A DNA stretch of 64,000 bases from Caenibius sp. WL (GTDB taxonomy: Bacteria > Pseudomonadota > Alphaproteobacteria > Sphingomonadales > Sphingomonadaceae), in contig NZ_CP081844.1 in NCBI RefSeq assembly GCF_019803445.1, positions 508,501 through 572,500 of the forward strand. The letters are read 5' to 3'. Within the stretch, counting starts at the first letter, position 1. Every line of letters begins with the position of its first letter. The position numbers and the translations under genes were made by a program. Below are positions 34,377-42,802 of this stretch, one piece after another. Under the pieces are notes generated by a model. That model saw only the letters and a list, made by a program, of their open reading frames with translations, searched no databases and was not told the DNA's origin.

Positions 34377-35243
34377 TCAGGGCCCGGCAAACCGCCGGGT
34401 GCCCATCACGCAAAGCACCACGGCCAGAATGGCGGCGATCATCGGCCAGGCGACCGGCTCCCCCAGCACCAGCGCGGCGAGCGCCAGTCCGAAAAAGGGC
34501 TGGAGCAATTGCAACTGGCCGACCCCGGCAATGCCGCCCAGCGCGAGCCCGCGATACCAGAACACGAAACCGACCAGCATCGAAAAGACCGAGACATAGG
34601 CCAGCGCCGCCCAGCTTGCCCGGCTGATGTGGTGCCATGTGGCGGGCAGCGTCACCAGTGCGATGGCCGCCATCAACGGCAGTGCCAGAATCAGCGCCCA
34701 ACTGATGACCTGCCAGCCGCCCAGATGGCGCGCCAGACGGCCGCCTTCCGCATAGCCCAGTCCGCATGCCGCAATAGCGGCCACCATCAACAGATCGCCG
34801 GTTAGACTGCCCGGCCCGCTGCTGTGCCAGGCGAAACCCGCGATAGTCGCGGCGCCGAGCAGCGAGAAAAGCCAGAACGCGGGGCGCGGCCGTTCCCCCG
34901 CGCGCCAGACACCGAATAGGGCGGTGGCCAGAGGGAGAAGGCCGACGAACACCACGGAACGGGCGGCATCTATATGGCGGAGAGCCAAGCCGGTCAGCAG
35001 CGGGAAGCCGATGACCACACCGGCCGCGACGGCCATCAGCGGAATATAGTCTGCCCGCGCCGGCCGCGGCGCCCGGCTGAGGCCGAGCAGCAGCGCGGCC
35101 AGCATGGCGGCGATCACCGCGCGCGCGGCGGTAAGGAAGGAGGGCGAAAAGTCCATCACTGCCAGCCGTGTCGCGGGCAGCGAGCCGCTGAATATCAGCA
35201 TGCCGAGAAATCCACTGCCCCAGCCGTTCCACGTCTTCGTCAT
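34377..35243 (-). CDS. EamA/DMT-superfamily transporter
   Basis: A 288-residue inner-membrane protein with ten predicted hydrophobic segments in two EamA repeats (GFLGMLIFSGSLPATRLAV... and GDLLMVAAIAACGLGYAEGG...). Members export amino acids, nucleosides or other metabolites. It is divergently transcribed from a MocR-type regulator with a 117-bp gap holding a palindrome. This pairing usually means the regulator controls the transporter. Substrate not predictable, perhaps an amino-acid-like compound given the aminotransferase-type sensor. Confidence 0.88.
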   Translation of the reverse strand: MTKTWNGWGSGFLGMLIFSGSLPATRLAVMDFSPSFLTAARAVIAAMLAALLLGLSRAPRPARADYIPLMAVAAGVVIGFPLLTGLALRHIDAARSVVFVGLLPLATALFGVWRAGERPRPAFWLFSLLGAATIAGFAWHSSGPGSLTGDLLMVAAIAACGLGYAEGGRLARHLGGWQVISWALILALPLMAAIALVTLPATWHHISRASWAALAYVSVFSMLVGFVFWYRGLALGGIAGVGQLQLLQPFFGLALAALVLGEPVAWPMIAAILAVVLCVMGTRRFAGP

Positions 35244-35304
35244 GTACCCTCGCTTTCCGCTGGGCGGTTAGCGTGAAGCAGCATGACCGGGCAGGGACGA
35301 TATG

Positions 35305-35326
35305 ATACAATTTCGATAAAGTGTAT
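35305..35326. promoter_or_regulatory. Palindrome ATAC-N2-TTT-CGAT-AAA-N2-GTAT, operator candidate
   Basis: A 22-bp inverted repeat in the divergent gap between the EamA transporter and the MocR regulator, 35 bp before the regulator start. MocR/PdxR proteins bind such sites between divergent genes (family knowledge). It also overlaps a TATGAT-like -10 element. Confidence 0.55.
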
Positions 35327-35360
35327 GGGTATGCTTGGCGGTACAAAGCGGGGAGAGGCC

Positions 35361-36746
35361 ATGGGCGAGCAGCAGGGCACAAGGACGGAAGCGCTGATCG
35401 CCGCCATTCGCGGCCGGATCACCAGCCGCACGCTGTTGCCGGGGGACCGGGTGCCCTCGATCCGCCGCTTCGCCGCAACGATGCGGGTTTCCCCTTCAAC
35501 CGTGGTGGAAGCGTATGACCGGCTGGTGGCCGAAGGTGTGCTGCATGCGCGCCGGGGCTCGGGCTTCTACGTCGCCCAGGCCGGGGCCGCGCCGATGGTG
35601 CTGGCGGATATGGCGCCGCATGGGGACCGGGCGGTGGACCCGTTCTGGGTCGCGCGCCAGTCGCTCGATGCCGATCCGCGCATGGAAAAGCCCGGTTGCG
35701 GCTGGTTGCCGCCCGGCTGGATGCCGGGTGCGGCCCTGCGCCGCGCCCTGCGCGATGCCGCGCGGGGCGGGGATGCGCTGCTGGCCGAATATGGCGGCAC
35801 GCGCGGCCCGGCGGCGTTGCGGCGGTTGCTGCTCGGGCGCTTCGCCGAAGAAGGGATCGAAACCACGCCGGCGCAATTGATGCTGACCGGATCGGGCACG
35901 CAGGCGATAGACCTGATCTGCCGCTTCCTGTTGCGCCCCGGCGATACGGTGCTGATCGACGATCCGTGTTATTTCAATTTCCAGTCGCTGCTGCGCGCGC
36001 ATCAGGCGACGATCGCCACCGTGCCCTACACCGCGAACGGGCCGGACATCGCGGCCTTCGAGGCCATTGTGGCCGAGGCCCGCCCGCGCCTCTACATCAC
36101 CAATTCGGCGGTGCATAACCCCACCGGTGCGAGCCTTGCCCCGCAAACTGCCTATCGCCTGCTCCGGGCCGCTGCCGCGCATGACATGATTGTGGTCGAA
36201 GATGATATTTTCGCCGATTTCGAACCGACCCCATCCCCCCGGCTGGCCGTGCTCGACGGGCTGGATAGAGTCATCCGTATCGGCAGCTTCTCCAAGACGC
36301 TGTCGGCCTCATTGCGGTGCGGATACATTGCGGCGCGCGCCGACTGGATCGAAGCGCTGATCGATCTGCAGGTGGCGACGAGCTTCAGCGGGCCGAGCCC
36401 GATCGCCGCCGAAGTGATCGCCGCCGTGTTGGCGGGTGGCGGCTATCGCAAGCACATGGCCGAGTTGCGCGTCCGTCTCGCCCGGGCGCGCGATGATCTG
36501 GCCACCAAGCTGGCCCCGCGTGGGATCGAGCCGTGGATCATGCCGCGTGGCGGGTTCCATCTCTGGTGCCGTCTCCCGCCCGGCTGCGATGCGGTGGATC
36601 TGGCGCGGCGCTGCCTGGCGCAAGGCGTGGTTCTCGCACCCGGCAATGCATTCAGCGTGGCGCAGAGTGCGGGCGGCTTTATGCGCTTCAATGTGACTCA
36701 GACCAGCGCCCGAGCGCTGGCGGTGATCGATCGTCATCTGGGCTGA
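35361..36746 (+). CDS. MocR/PdxR-family regulator (GntR helix-turn-helix fused to aminotransferase domain)
   Basis: A 461-residue PLP-binding regulator. The N-terminal GntR winged helix contains GDRVPSIRRFAATMRVSPST followed by VVEAYDRLVAEGVLHARRG. The C-terminal domain is a fold-type I aminotransferase. It shows LTGSGTQAIDLICRFL, the Asp-containing VVEDDIFADFEPTP, and the PLP-lysine motif RIGSFSKTLSASLRCGY. The start ATG at 35361 follows GGGGAGAGG; the earlier frame start lies inside the palindrome. It should sense a PLP-related or amino compound and control the divergent transporter. Confidence 0.92.
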   Translation: MGEQQGTRTEALIAAIRGRITSRTLLPGDRVPSIRRFAATMRVSPSTVVEAYDRLVAEGVLHARRGSGFYVAQAGAAPMVLADMAPHGDRAVDPFWVARQSLDADPRMEKPGCGWLPPGWMPGAALRRALRDAARGGDALLAEYGGTRGPAALRRLLLGRFAEEGIETTPAQLMLTGSGTQAIDLICRFLLRPGDTVLIDDPCYFNFQSLLRAHQATIATVPYTANGPDIAAFEAIVAEARPRLYITNSAVHNPTGASLAPQTAYRLLRAAAAHDMIVVEDDIFADFEPTPSPRLAVLDGLDRVIRIGSFSKTLSASLRCGYIAARADWIEALIDLQVATSFSGPSPIAAEVIAAVLAGGGYRKHMAELRVRLARARDDLATKLAPRGIEPWIMPRGGFHLWCRLPPGCDAVDLARRCLAQGVVLAPGNAFSVAQSAGGFMRFNVTQTSARALAVIDRHLG

Positions 36747-36762
36747 CTGGCTGAGAGGCCGG

Positions 36763-37200
36763 TTACGGTTGGCGTATGGGAGGGAGAGACCGGGACAGGA
36801 TCGTGCGCGGCGGCGGAAAGGCCATGTCCTGATGATCGGGGCTGGGCATGTGGACCGCGCTGGGGCGGCCGTGGGCTTTCATTCGCTGACAGGCATGGTC
36901 CCATGAGGGAAGATCATCGTCCGGCTGTTCCCAATGCGCTACGCTCGCTTCATCGCACCAGTGCGGCAGGCGCGGCATGGCCTGGCGATGCGCATCGGCG
37001 GTGACATAGCCGCGCATGGCCGCCGCATCGCGCCACACGGTCATCGTCCAGAAAGTGCGCTTGCGATCCAGCAGCAGCGCCCCGCCAAGATAGCCATCGG
37101 CCCGGCGCGCCTGTCCGGCCGCGCGCAGCGCGTGCGGCACGAAGACCGGCAGGAGCCATGCGGCCCGGAGGCGCAGGCGGGTGACGCTTACCCAGATCAT
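36763..37200 (-). CDS. DUF3291/antibiotic-biosynthesis-monooxygenase-like small protein
   Basis: A 145-residue cytosolic protein starting MIWVSVTRLRLRAAWLLPVF. The central block YLGGALLLDRKRTFWTMTVW and SYLGG-type pattern resemble the dimeric alpha/beta-barrel ABM/spheroidene-monooxygenase-like family common in sphingomonads. The C-terminal 45 residues are Pro/Arg rich and look disordered. No catalytic residues can be named. It faces the MocR gene end to end. Confidence 0.65.
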   Translation of the reverse strand: MIWVSVTRLRLRAAWLLPVFVPHALRAAGQARRADGYLGGALLLDRKRTFWTMTVWRDAAAMRGYVTADAHRQAMPRLPHWCDEASVAHWEQPDDDLPSWDHACQRMKAHGRPSAVHMPSPDHQDMAFPPPRTILSRSLPPIRQP

Positions 37201-37313
37201 CGCGCGCCTCGGTGCCCGTTGCTGTGCATCGGTGCATTATGCCGCAGCGATGCGGGGCGGCAAGACCGCGTGCCGCGGATGGGGCCGCCCCGTCCGCCGC
37301 CCCACCTGTCAGC

Positions 37314-38849
37314 CTAGCCTTTCGCGCCGATATGCTGCGCGGCGAGGAAACCGAACACCATGCTCGATCCCACGGGATTGCCCCCGCCGGGATAGGCCTC
37401 GCCGCTGACGGCGGCCATCGTGTTGCCCGCGGCATAGAGCCCTTCGAGCACCGCGCCCGAGGTGTCCAGCACCCGGGCATGTTCGTCGGTGCGCAGGCCG
37501 CCCTTGGTGCCGAGATCGGACAGGGCGAAAGCAGCGGCGTGGAACGGGCCATCGGTGATAGGCACCAGCGGGGACTGGCCATAGACGACCACCCGCTCAT
37601 AAGGTTCGTCGCCGCGCTGGAAATCGGTGTCCTGCTGGCGCTCGCAATGATCGTTGAAACGGGCGACGGCCGCTTCGAGCGCCTCGGCCGAAACATCGAT
37701 CCGCTGCGCCAGTTCGGCCAGTGTGGGCGCGCTGCGCCAGAGCCCGGCGGCGCGATAGGCGGCCGGATCGTCGAACGGCACATTGGGCCACAGGATCGGT
37801 GGCATGCCATCGTCGCGATTGTCGTAGATATACCAGAACGGCAAGGTCAGGCTGCCTTCCCGAACCAGTTCGATAATTCTGCGCCCCGCCCGGTCATAGG
37901 CCACGGATTCGTCCATGAACCGCTGCCCCTTGTCATCGACGAAAATGCCGCCGAGGAAGCCGAGCGTGAACGTCGCGCTGCCGTCGGGCTGAAGCAGCCC
38001 GGGGGACCACCATGCCTGATCCATCAGGTCGGTATCCGCGCCGATGGCGACCCCGGCCTCGATCGCGCCGCCGGTGTTGCCCGGCGGGGCCATGCTGCCT
38101 GCCACTGTGCCCGGCACCTGATAGGTGGCGCGCATCTGGGCGTTGCGTTCAAAACCGCCTGCGGCGAGCACGATACCCCGCCGAGCCTCGATGCGGACCG
38201 GCCCTTCGGGAGTGCGCAGCACCGCCCCGGTCACCTTCTGCCCTTCGCGCACTAGGCTTTCGAGCGCGGTCGACAAGTGCATGGCGACGTTGCCCGAGGC
38301 CTGCAGCGCCAGCAGGAAGCGGGCGATCAGCGCCTGCCCGCCGACCAGTTCCTCGGGCATCGGTTCGCCCCGGCGTTCGACCGCCAGCGCAGGCCGCAGG
38401 GTGTCGATCAGTGCGCCGAGCTGTTCGGTGGGCATGGCGGCAGGGATGATATGGCGGCCGGTGGCGCTGGCATGGGGGACTTTGCCGTAATAGTCAGGCC
38501 AGGGCAGGATTTCGAAAGTGAAGCCCGGGTCCTGTTCGAGATAGTCGATCAGCCTGGCGCCGGTATCGAGATAGGCATCCTGCAACGCGCGGGGCGTGCG
38601 GTCGCCCACCACGGCATGGTAATAGGCGCGGGCGCTTTCCATCGTGTCGTCATCGCCTGCCCGGCGCAGCACAGCATTGCAGGGCAGCCACATGCCCCCA
38701 CCCGAATAGGCCGACGTGCCGCCATATTTGTCCGTGCTTTCAATCAGGGTGACATCCAGCCCCTCACGCGCGGCGGTGTAGGCGGCCACCATGCCACCCG
38801 CACCCGAACCGACCACCAGCACGTCGCAGCTTCGATCCCATTGTGCCAT
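37314..38849 (-). CDS. FAD-dependent dehydrogenase, 3-ketosteroid-delta1-dehydrogenase-like
   Basis: A 511-residue flavoprotein of the FAD_binding_2 family. The dinucleotide motif CDVLVVGSGAGGMVAAYTA is at the N-terminus, followed by STDKYGGTSAYSGGG, where Gly-rich loop and Ser/Thr match KstD enzymes. The C-terminus AYPGGGNPVGSSMVFG carries the Tyr and Gly positions used by KstD for substrate activation. The enzyme would insert a 1,2-double bond in a 3-oxosteroid or oxidise a similar cyclic ketone. The start at 38849 follows GAGGAGG. Substrate is inferred from family only; fumarate-reductase-like relatives are possible. Confidence 0.78.
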   Translation of the reverse strand: MAQWDRSCDVLVVGSGAGGMVAAYTAAREGLDVTLIESTDKYGGTSAYSGGGMWLPCNAVLRRAGDDDTMESARAYYHAVVGDRTPRALQDAYLDTGARLIDYLEQDPGFTFEILPWPDYYGKVPHASATGRHIIPAAMPTEQLGALIDTLRPALAVERRGEPMPEELVGGQALIARFLLALQASGNVAMHLSTALESLVREGQKVTGAVLRTPEGPVRIEARRGIVLAAGGFERNAQMRATYQVPGTVAGSMAPPGNTGGAIEAGVAIGADTDLMDQAWWSPGLLQPDGSATFTLGFLGGIFVDDKGQRFMDESVAYDRAGRRIIELVREGSLTLPFWYIYDNRDDGMPPILWPNVPFDDPAAYRAAGLWRSAPTLAELAQRIDVSAEALEAAVARFNDHCERQQDTDFQRGDEPYERVVVYGQSPLVPITDGPFHAAAFALSDLGTKGGLRTDEHARVLDTSGAVLEGLYAAGNTMAAVSGEAYPGGGNPVGSSMVFGFLAAQHIGAKG

Positions 38850-39039
38850 GCCGCGTGTCCTCCTCATCGCCTTATGTTTTGTCCTGGCCGGTTTCGGGCC
38901 GGCCGATTATTGGAAGCCATGGCTTATGGCGGCATTCGCAGATGAACGGAACGGGCGTTCCGCGAAAAGTGGCCGCATTTATGGCGCAAGGGCGTTATTA
39001 TGGCGTTCTGATGCGGGCATGCCCCGGATGCATCGGCGC

Positions 39040-40293
39040 TCAATGATAGAACAGCGAGACCACGTCCCGGGCGTGGCGGCGGACTTCGTCTTCCTCCCAG
39101 GGGAGTGTGGCGGTGAGGCGGCGATTGCCCCGCGCGGCAAGCAGGAGGAACTGCTCGGCGGCGATCACCGGGTCCACCAGATGCACCGCGCCTTCGGCCT
39201 GCCATTGGCGCAACCGGGTGGACAGCTCGTTGAGCGTGGGCGCGGTCAGGCGGCTCCATGCGCGCTGGATCATTGCCTCATGCGCCGGGGCCTGGGTGAT
39301 CATCAGACACAGCAAAGCGCTGTATTCGGGCCGCTGAACCCAATGGTCCTGCTGCCGGGCCACGGTTTCCAGCGCACTGCGGATATTGCCGTCGAAAGTC
39401 AGCGGTTCGCGCACCGCTAGAAGATCGTCCACCGCCTGATCTATTGCCGCGGCGAACAGGCCCTGCTTGTTCCCAAAGCGCTTGTAGATCGTCATTTTCG
39501 AGATTTGCGCCACGGCGCCGATCTCTTCCACGCTGGTGTGACGCAGCCCCGTCTGGGCAAAACCACGCAGGGCGATGCGCAGAAGGTGAGTCCAGCGTTC
39601 GGGGGACAAGCGGCTGCCGGGCTCGATCTGTCTCGGGACATGGGCTGCCGGTTCTATAAGGGGCAGAGCAGTGGGGCACGGTTCCACCGGCATGCGCCAG
39701 CCGCCGGTGCACAGCTGCACGATCGCCTGCTGGCGGGCTCGCCGCTCGTCCGGCGTGGGCGTAAAACCGAGCAGCGCGCGGGGCCCGGCCATCGCCAGCA
39801 CGCCCAGCCAACTGGACAGGCGCTCCGGCGGGATGGCGGGAAGGTGTGCTCTGCCCGGGTGGGTCAGCAACCTGTGCCCCATGTGCGAGGCCGTTTGTCG
39901 CAGATGGTGCAGCTCCGCCGCCAGGGCCGGAAATGCCGCCGCTGCCGCGATATTGGCGCGGTAGAGTTCGAGATTTTCCGGGTTCAGCGCGCTTTTTTCG
40001 ATCCACAGGACATAGGCCCTGACCGCTTCCGCAAAACCAAGGCTGGCGATATCGGGCTCGCCCGCTTGCCCCGCCTCGGCCATGGTCATGCGCAGCACTT
40101 CGCGAAACAGATCCTCCTTTGACTGGAAGTTGGCGTAGATCGTCTGTTTGCTGGTTCCGGCGCGGCGGGCAATCTGTTCCATGTTGGCTTCGAAGAAGCC
40201 GGCGGCCAGAATCTGCGCCTGTGCCGCGCGCAGCAGGCGATCGCGTACGCCAGATGGGGTTTCGGGCAGAGGTTGGGCTGATCGTGCGGCCAT
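39040..40293 (-). CDS. Double TetR-family regulator (two fused TetR units)
   Basis: 417 residues, twice the normal TetR length. The first helix-turn-helix, MEQIARRAGTSKQTIYANFQ, lies at about 38-57. A second complete one, SVEEIGAVAQISKMTIYKRF, lies at about 254-273, each followed by its own ligand-domain helices. So one chain can form a pseudo-dimer. It is transcribed away from the arylsulfatase gene. A 31-bp near-perfect palindrome lies between the two starts and is its likely operator. The two halves are diverged, which would allow two ligands or asymmetric DNA recognition. Confidence 0.87.
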   Translation of the reverse strand: MAARSAQPLPETPSGVRDRLLRAAQAQILAAGFFEANMEQIARRAGTSKQTIYANFQSKEDLFREVLRMTMAEAGQAGEPDIASLGFAEAVRAYVLWIEKSALNPENLELYRANIAAAAAFPALAAELHHLRQTASHMGHRLLTHPGRAHLPAIPPERLSSWLGVLAMAGPRALLGFTPTPDERRARQQAIVQLCTGGWRMPVEPCPTALPLIEPAAHVPRQIEPGSRLSPERWTHLLRIALRGFAQTGLRHTSVEEIGAVAQISKMTIYKRFGNKQGLFAAAIDQAVDDLLAVREPLTFDGNIRSALETVARQQDHWVQRPEYSALLCLMITQAPAHEAMIQRAWSRLTAPTLNELSTRLRQWQAEGAVHLVDPVIAAEQFLLLAARGNRRLTATLPWEEDEVRRHARDVVSLFYH

Positions 40294-40330
40294 ATCCGTT
40301 GCTTGTGACGCAAGCGTGGCCCGCTTGCAA

Positions 40331-40361
40331 CTGCCTGAACTATACCGTATAGTACAGGCAG
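40331..40361. promoter_or_regulatory. 31-bp palindromic operator candidate of the double TetR
   Basis: The arms CTGCCTG-A-ACTATAC and GTATAGT-A-CAGGCAG flank a single central C; only the two A spacers break symmetry. A further overlapping repeat CCTGAAC (40334) / GTTCAGG (40361) exists. It ends 4 bp before the arylsulfatase ribosome-binding site (AGGAGGG, 40366-40372) and 38 bp from the regulator start. Confidence 0.75.
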
Positions 40362-40380
40362 TTCAGGAGGGAGTTTTTGC

Positions 40381-42726
40381 ATGAGGCACGGTTTTGTGTG
40401 GGGCGGCGCGCTGTGCGCTGCGCTGCTGTCGTCCACGGCGGTTACGGCTGCCGACCCCGCACCGGCGCAGGCGGAAAGCAGCGCCCCGTTGGCCTCCCAG
40501 CGGCCGTTTGCGGGCAAGATCGGCAAGACATACAAGGATTCGACACCCGCTTATCCCGAGCCGGTCAAAGCGCCCGCCAATGCGCCCAATATCCTGCTGG
40601 TCCTGACGGACGATGTGGGCTTTGCCGCTTCGAGCACCTTCGGCGGCCCGGTGCCGACGCCCGCGCTGGATCGGCTGGCGGCCAACGGCCTGCGCTACAC
40701 CCGTTTCCACACCACCGCCATGTGTTCGCCTACGCGTGCTTCGCTGTTGACGGGGCGCAATCATCATGCGGTGGGCACCGGCATTGTGCTGGACACCGCC
40801 AGCGGTTTTCCGGGTTATGACGGGGTGATCCCGCCTTCCGCCGCGACGGTCGCGGACGTGTTGAAAAGCAACGGCTACAACACCGCCTTTTTCGGCAAGC
40901 ATCACAACACGCCCCAAGGACAGGACGATCCCAACAGCGGCCCGTTCGATCTCTGGCCCACCGGGCTCGGTTTCGAATATTTCTATGGTTTCATGGGCGG
41001 CGACAGCAATCAGTGGAACCCGCGCCTCTATCGCGGCACCAATCTGGTCGATCCGCCCAAGATGGACACCACGCTCGATCACTATCTGGCGCAGGATCTG
41101 ATCCGCTGGGTCCATGGCCAGAAAGCGGCCGCACCCGACAAGCCGTTCCTTGCCTATCTCGCGCCCGGCAGCGCCCATGCGCCGCATCAGGCTCCGGCCG
41201 AATGGATCGCCCGTTTCAAGGGCAAGTTCGATCAGGGCTGGGACAAGCTGCGCGAAGAAAGCCTTGCCCGTCAGAAGCGGGCCGGGATCGTGCCGAAGAA
41301 TACGGTGCTGACACCGCGTCCCGATGCCATTCCCGCATGGTCCAGCCTGACCGACGAACAGCGCCGCACTTATGCGCGGATGATGGAAGTCTTCGCGGCG
41401 ATGCTGGCTTATCAGGATGACCAGATCGGCACTGTGCTGGATGAATTGCAGCGCATGGGCCAGTTGGACAACACGCTGGTCATCTTCATAGAAGGGGATA
41501 ACGGCGGCAGCCCGGAAGGGGCGCTGACCGGCACGATGAACGAACTGGGCCACCTGGCAAACGGCATGCAGGAAGATTCCGCATGGCTGGCTGGCCAGAT
41601 ACCGAAAATGGGCACGCCAGACAGCTATCAGCTCTTTCCTGTCGGCTGGTCGTGGGCGACCAATGCTCCCTTCCAGTGGACCAAGCAGGTCGGCTCGCAC
41701 CTTGGCGGCACGCGCAACGGGATGGTCGTTTCCTGGCCCGCCCGCATCAAGGACAAGGGCGGCATCCGCACCCAGTTCGGCCATGTGAACGATATCATGC
41801 CCACCATTCTCGAAGCGGTCGGCGTGGCCGCACCCGCTGTGGTCGATGGGGTGACACAGCAGCGGATCGATGGCGTCAGCCTGGTTTACAGTTTCGATTC
41901 CGCCAAGGCGCCCGAGCGTCACGTTCGGCAATACTTCGAATTGCTCGGCAACCGGGCGCTTTACGATAACGGCTGGATGGCCAGCACCACGCCCGCCCGC
42001 CTCCCGTGGCAGGACAACGGGGCGAAGGGCATCCTGCCCACCGATTACAAGTGGGAACTGTACAATCTCAACACCGATTTCAGCCAGTCACGCGATCTGG
42101 CCAAGGCGGAACCGGCGCGGCTCGCCGCCATGCAGGCCGCTTGGGACGAGGAAGCGAAAGCCAACAACGTCTATCCGCTGGATGATCGGCAAGGCGCGGC
42201 CCGCGCAATGGGCAAGCAGATTTCGCTGCTGCCCCGCTACGTTTACTGGGGGCCGGGCATCAGCGTGGTGCAAAGCAAGGCGCCGCCGATCAATTTCATG
42301 TCGTTTTCGCTGAACGCGGATATCGCCGTGCCCGAAGGCGGCGGGCGGGGCGTGCTGGTCGCGACCGGCAGCCAGTTCGGCGGCTGGAGCTTCGGCTTCG
42401 ATCAGGGGCGCCCGTTCGTGCAGCACAACGCTTCGCAAAAGCCGGAAGACCAGTTCCGCGTGCAGGCCGATCAGCCGCTCCCGGCGGGCCCGCACAAGCT
42501 GACATACCGGTACGTCCTGGACGGCGCGCCGGGCAAGGGTGGCACGATGGCGATCATGCTCGACGGACAGCAGATCGCCAGCGGCAAAATCGGACGAACC
42601 GCGTATATCGTGGCTGGTTTGGGAGAGACATTCGACATCGGACGTGATACCGGCGCCCCCGTCGTGAACATGCCCGAAGGCACTGAATTTAACGGCAAAA
42701 TAAATAAAATTGAAGTGACCCGATAA
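40381..42726 (+). CDS. Exported arylsulfatase (formylglycine-dependent)
   Basis: A 781-residue sulfatase with signal peptide (about 1-23, ...STAVTAA). The maturation motif TTAMCSPTRASLLTGRN contains the Cys that becomes formylglycine (C-x-P-x-R). Metal residues are visible in ILLVLTDDVGFAASSTFGG and IEGDNGGSPEG, and further active-site residues in FFGKHHNTP and KQVGSHLGGTRNGM. It should cleave sulfate esters in the periplasm. The downstream TonB receptor probably imports the sulfated compound through the outer membrane. The strong ribosome-binding site and adjacent palindrome point to inducible control by the double TetR. Confidence 0.93.
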   Translation: MRHGFVWGGALCAALLSSTAVTAADPAPAQAESSAPLASQRPFAGKIGKTYKDSTPAYPEPVKAPANAPNILLVLTDDVGFAASSTFGGPVPTPALDRLAANGLRYTRFHTTAMCSPTRASLLTGRNHHAVGTGIVLDTASGFPGYDGVIPPSAATVADVLKSNGYNTAFFGKHHNTPQGQDDPNSGPFDLWPTGLGFEYFYGFMGGDSNQWNPRLYRGTNLVDPPKMDTTLDHYLAQDLIRWVHGQKAAAPDKPFLAYLAPGSAHAPHQAPAEWIARFKGKFDQGWDKLREESLARQKRAGIVPKNTVLTPRPDAIPAWSSLTDEQRRTYARMMEVFAAMLAYQDDQIGTVLDELQRMGQLDNTLVIFIEGDNGGSPEGALTGTMNELGHLANGMQEDSAWLAGQIPKMGTPDSYQLFPVGWSWATNAPFQWTKQVGSHLGGTRNGMVVSWPARIKDKGGIRTQFGHVNDIMPTILEAVGVAAPAVVDGVTQQRIDGVSLVYSFDSAKAPERHVRQYFELLGNRALYDNGWMASTTPARLPWQDNGAKGILPTDYKWELYNLNTDFSQSRDLAKAEPARLAAMQAAWDEEAKANNVYPLDDRQGAARAMGKQISLLPRYVYWGPGISVVQSKAPPINFMSFSLNADIAVPEGGGRGVLVATGSQFGGWSFGFDQGRPFVQHNASQKPEDQFRVQADQPLPAGPHKLTYRYVLDGAPGKGGTMAIMLDGQQIASGKIGRTAYIVAGLGETFDIGRDTGAPVVNMPEGTEFNGKINKIEVTR

Positions 42727-42802
42727 GTTGAAATCAACGTGCAAGCGAACGCAATTTGTTCTGCCGATTAGAAAACGGCAATTTGGTTCAGGGGAAGTTT
42801 AA

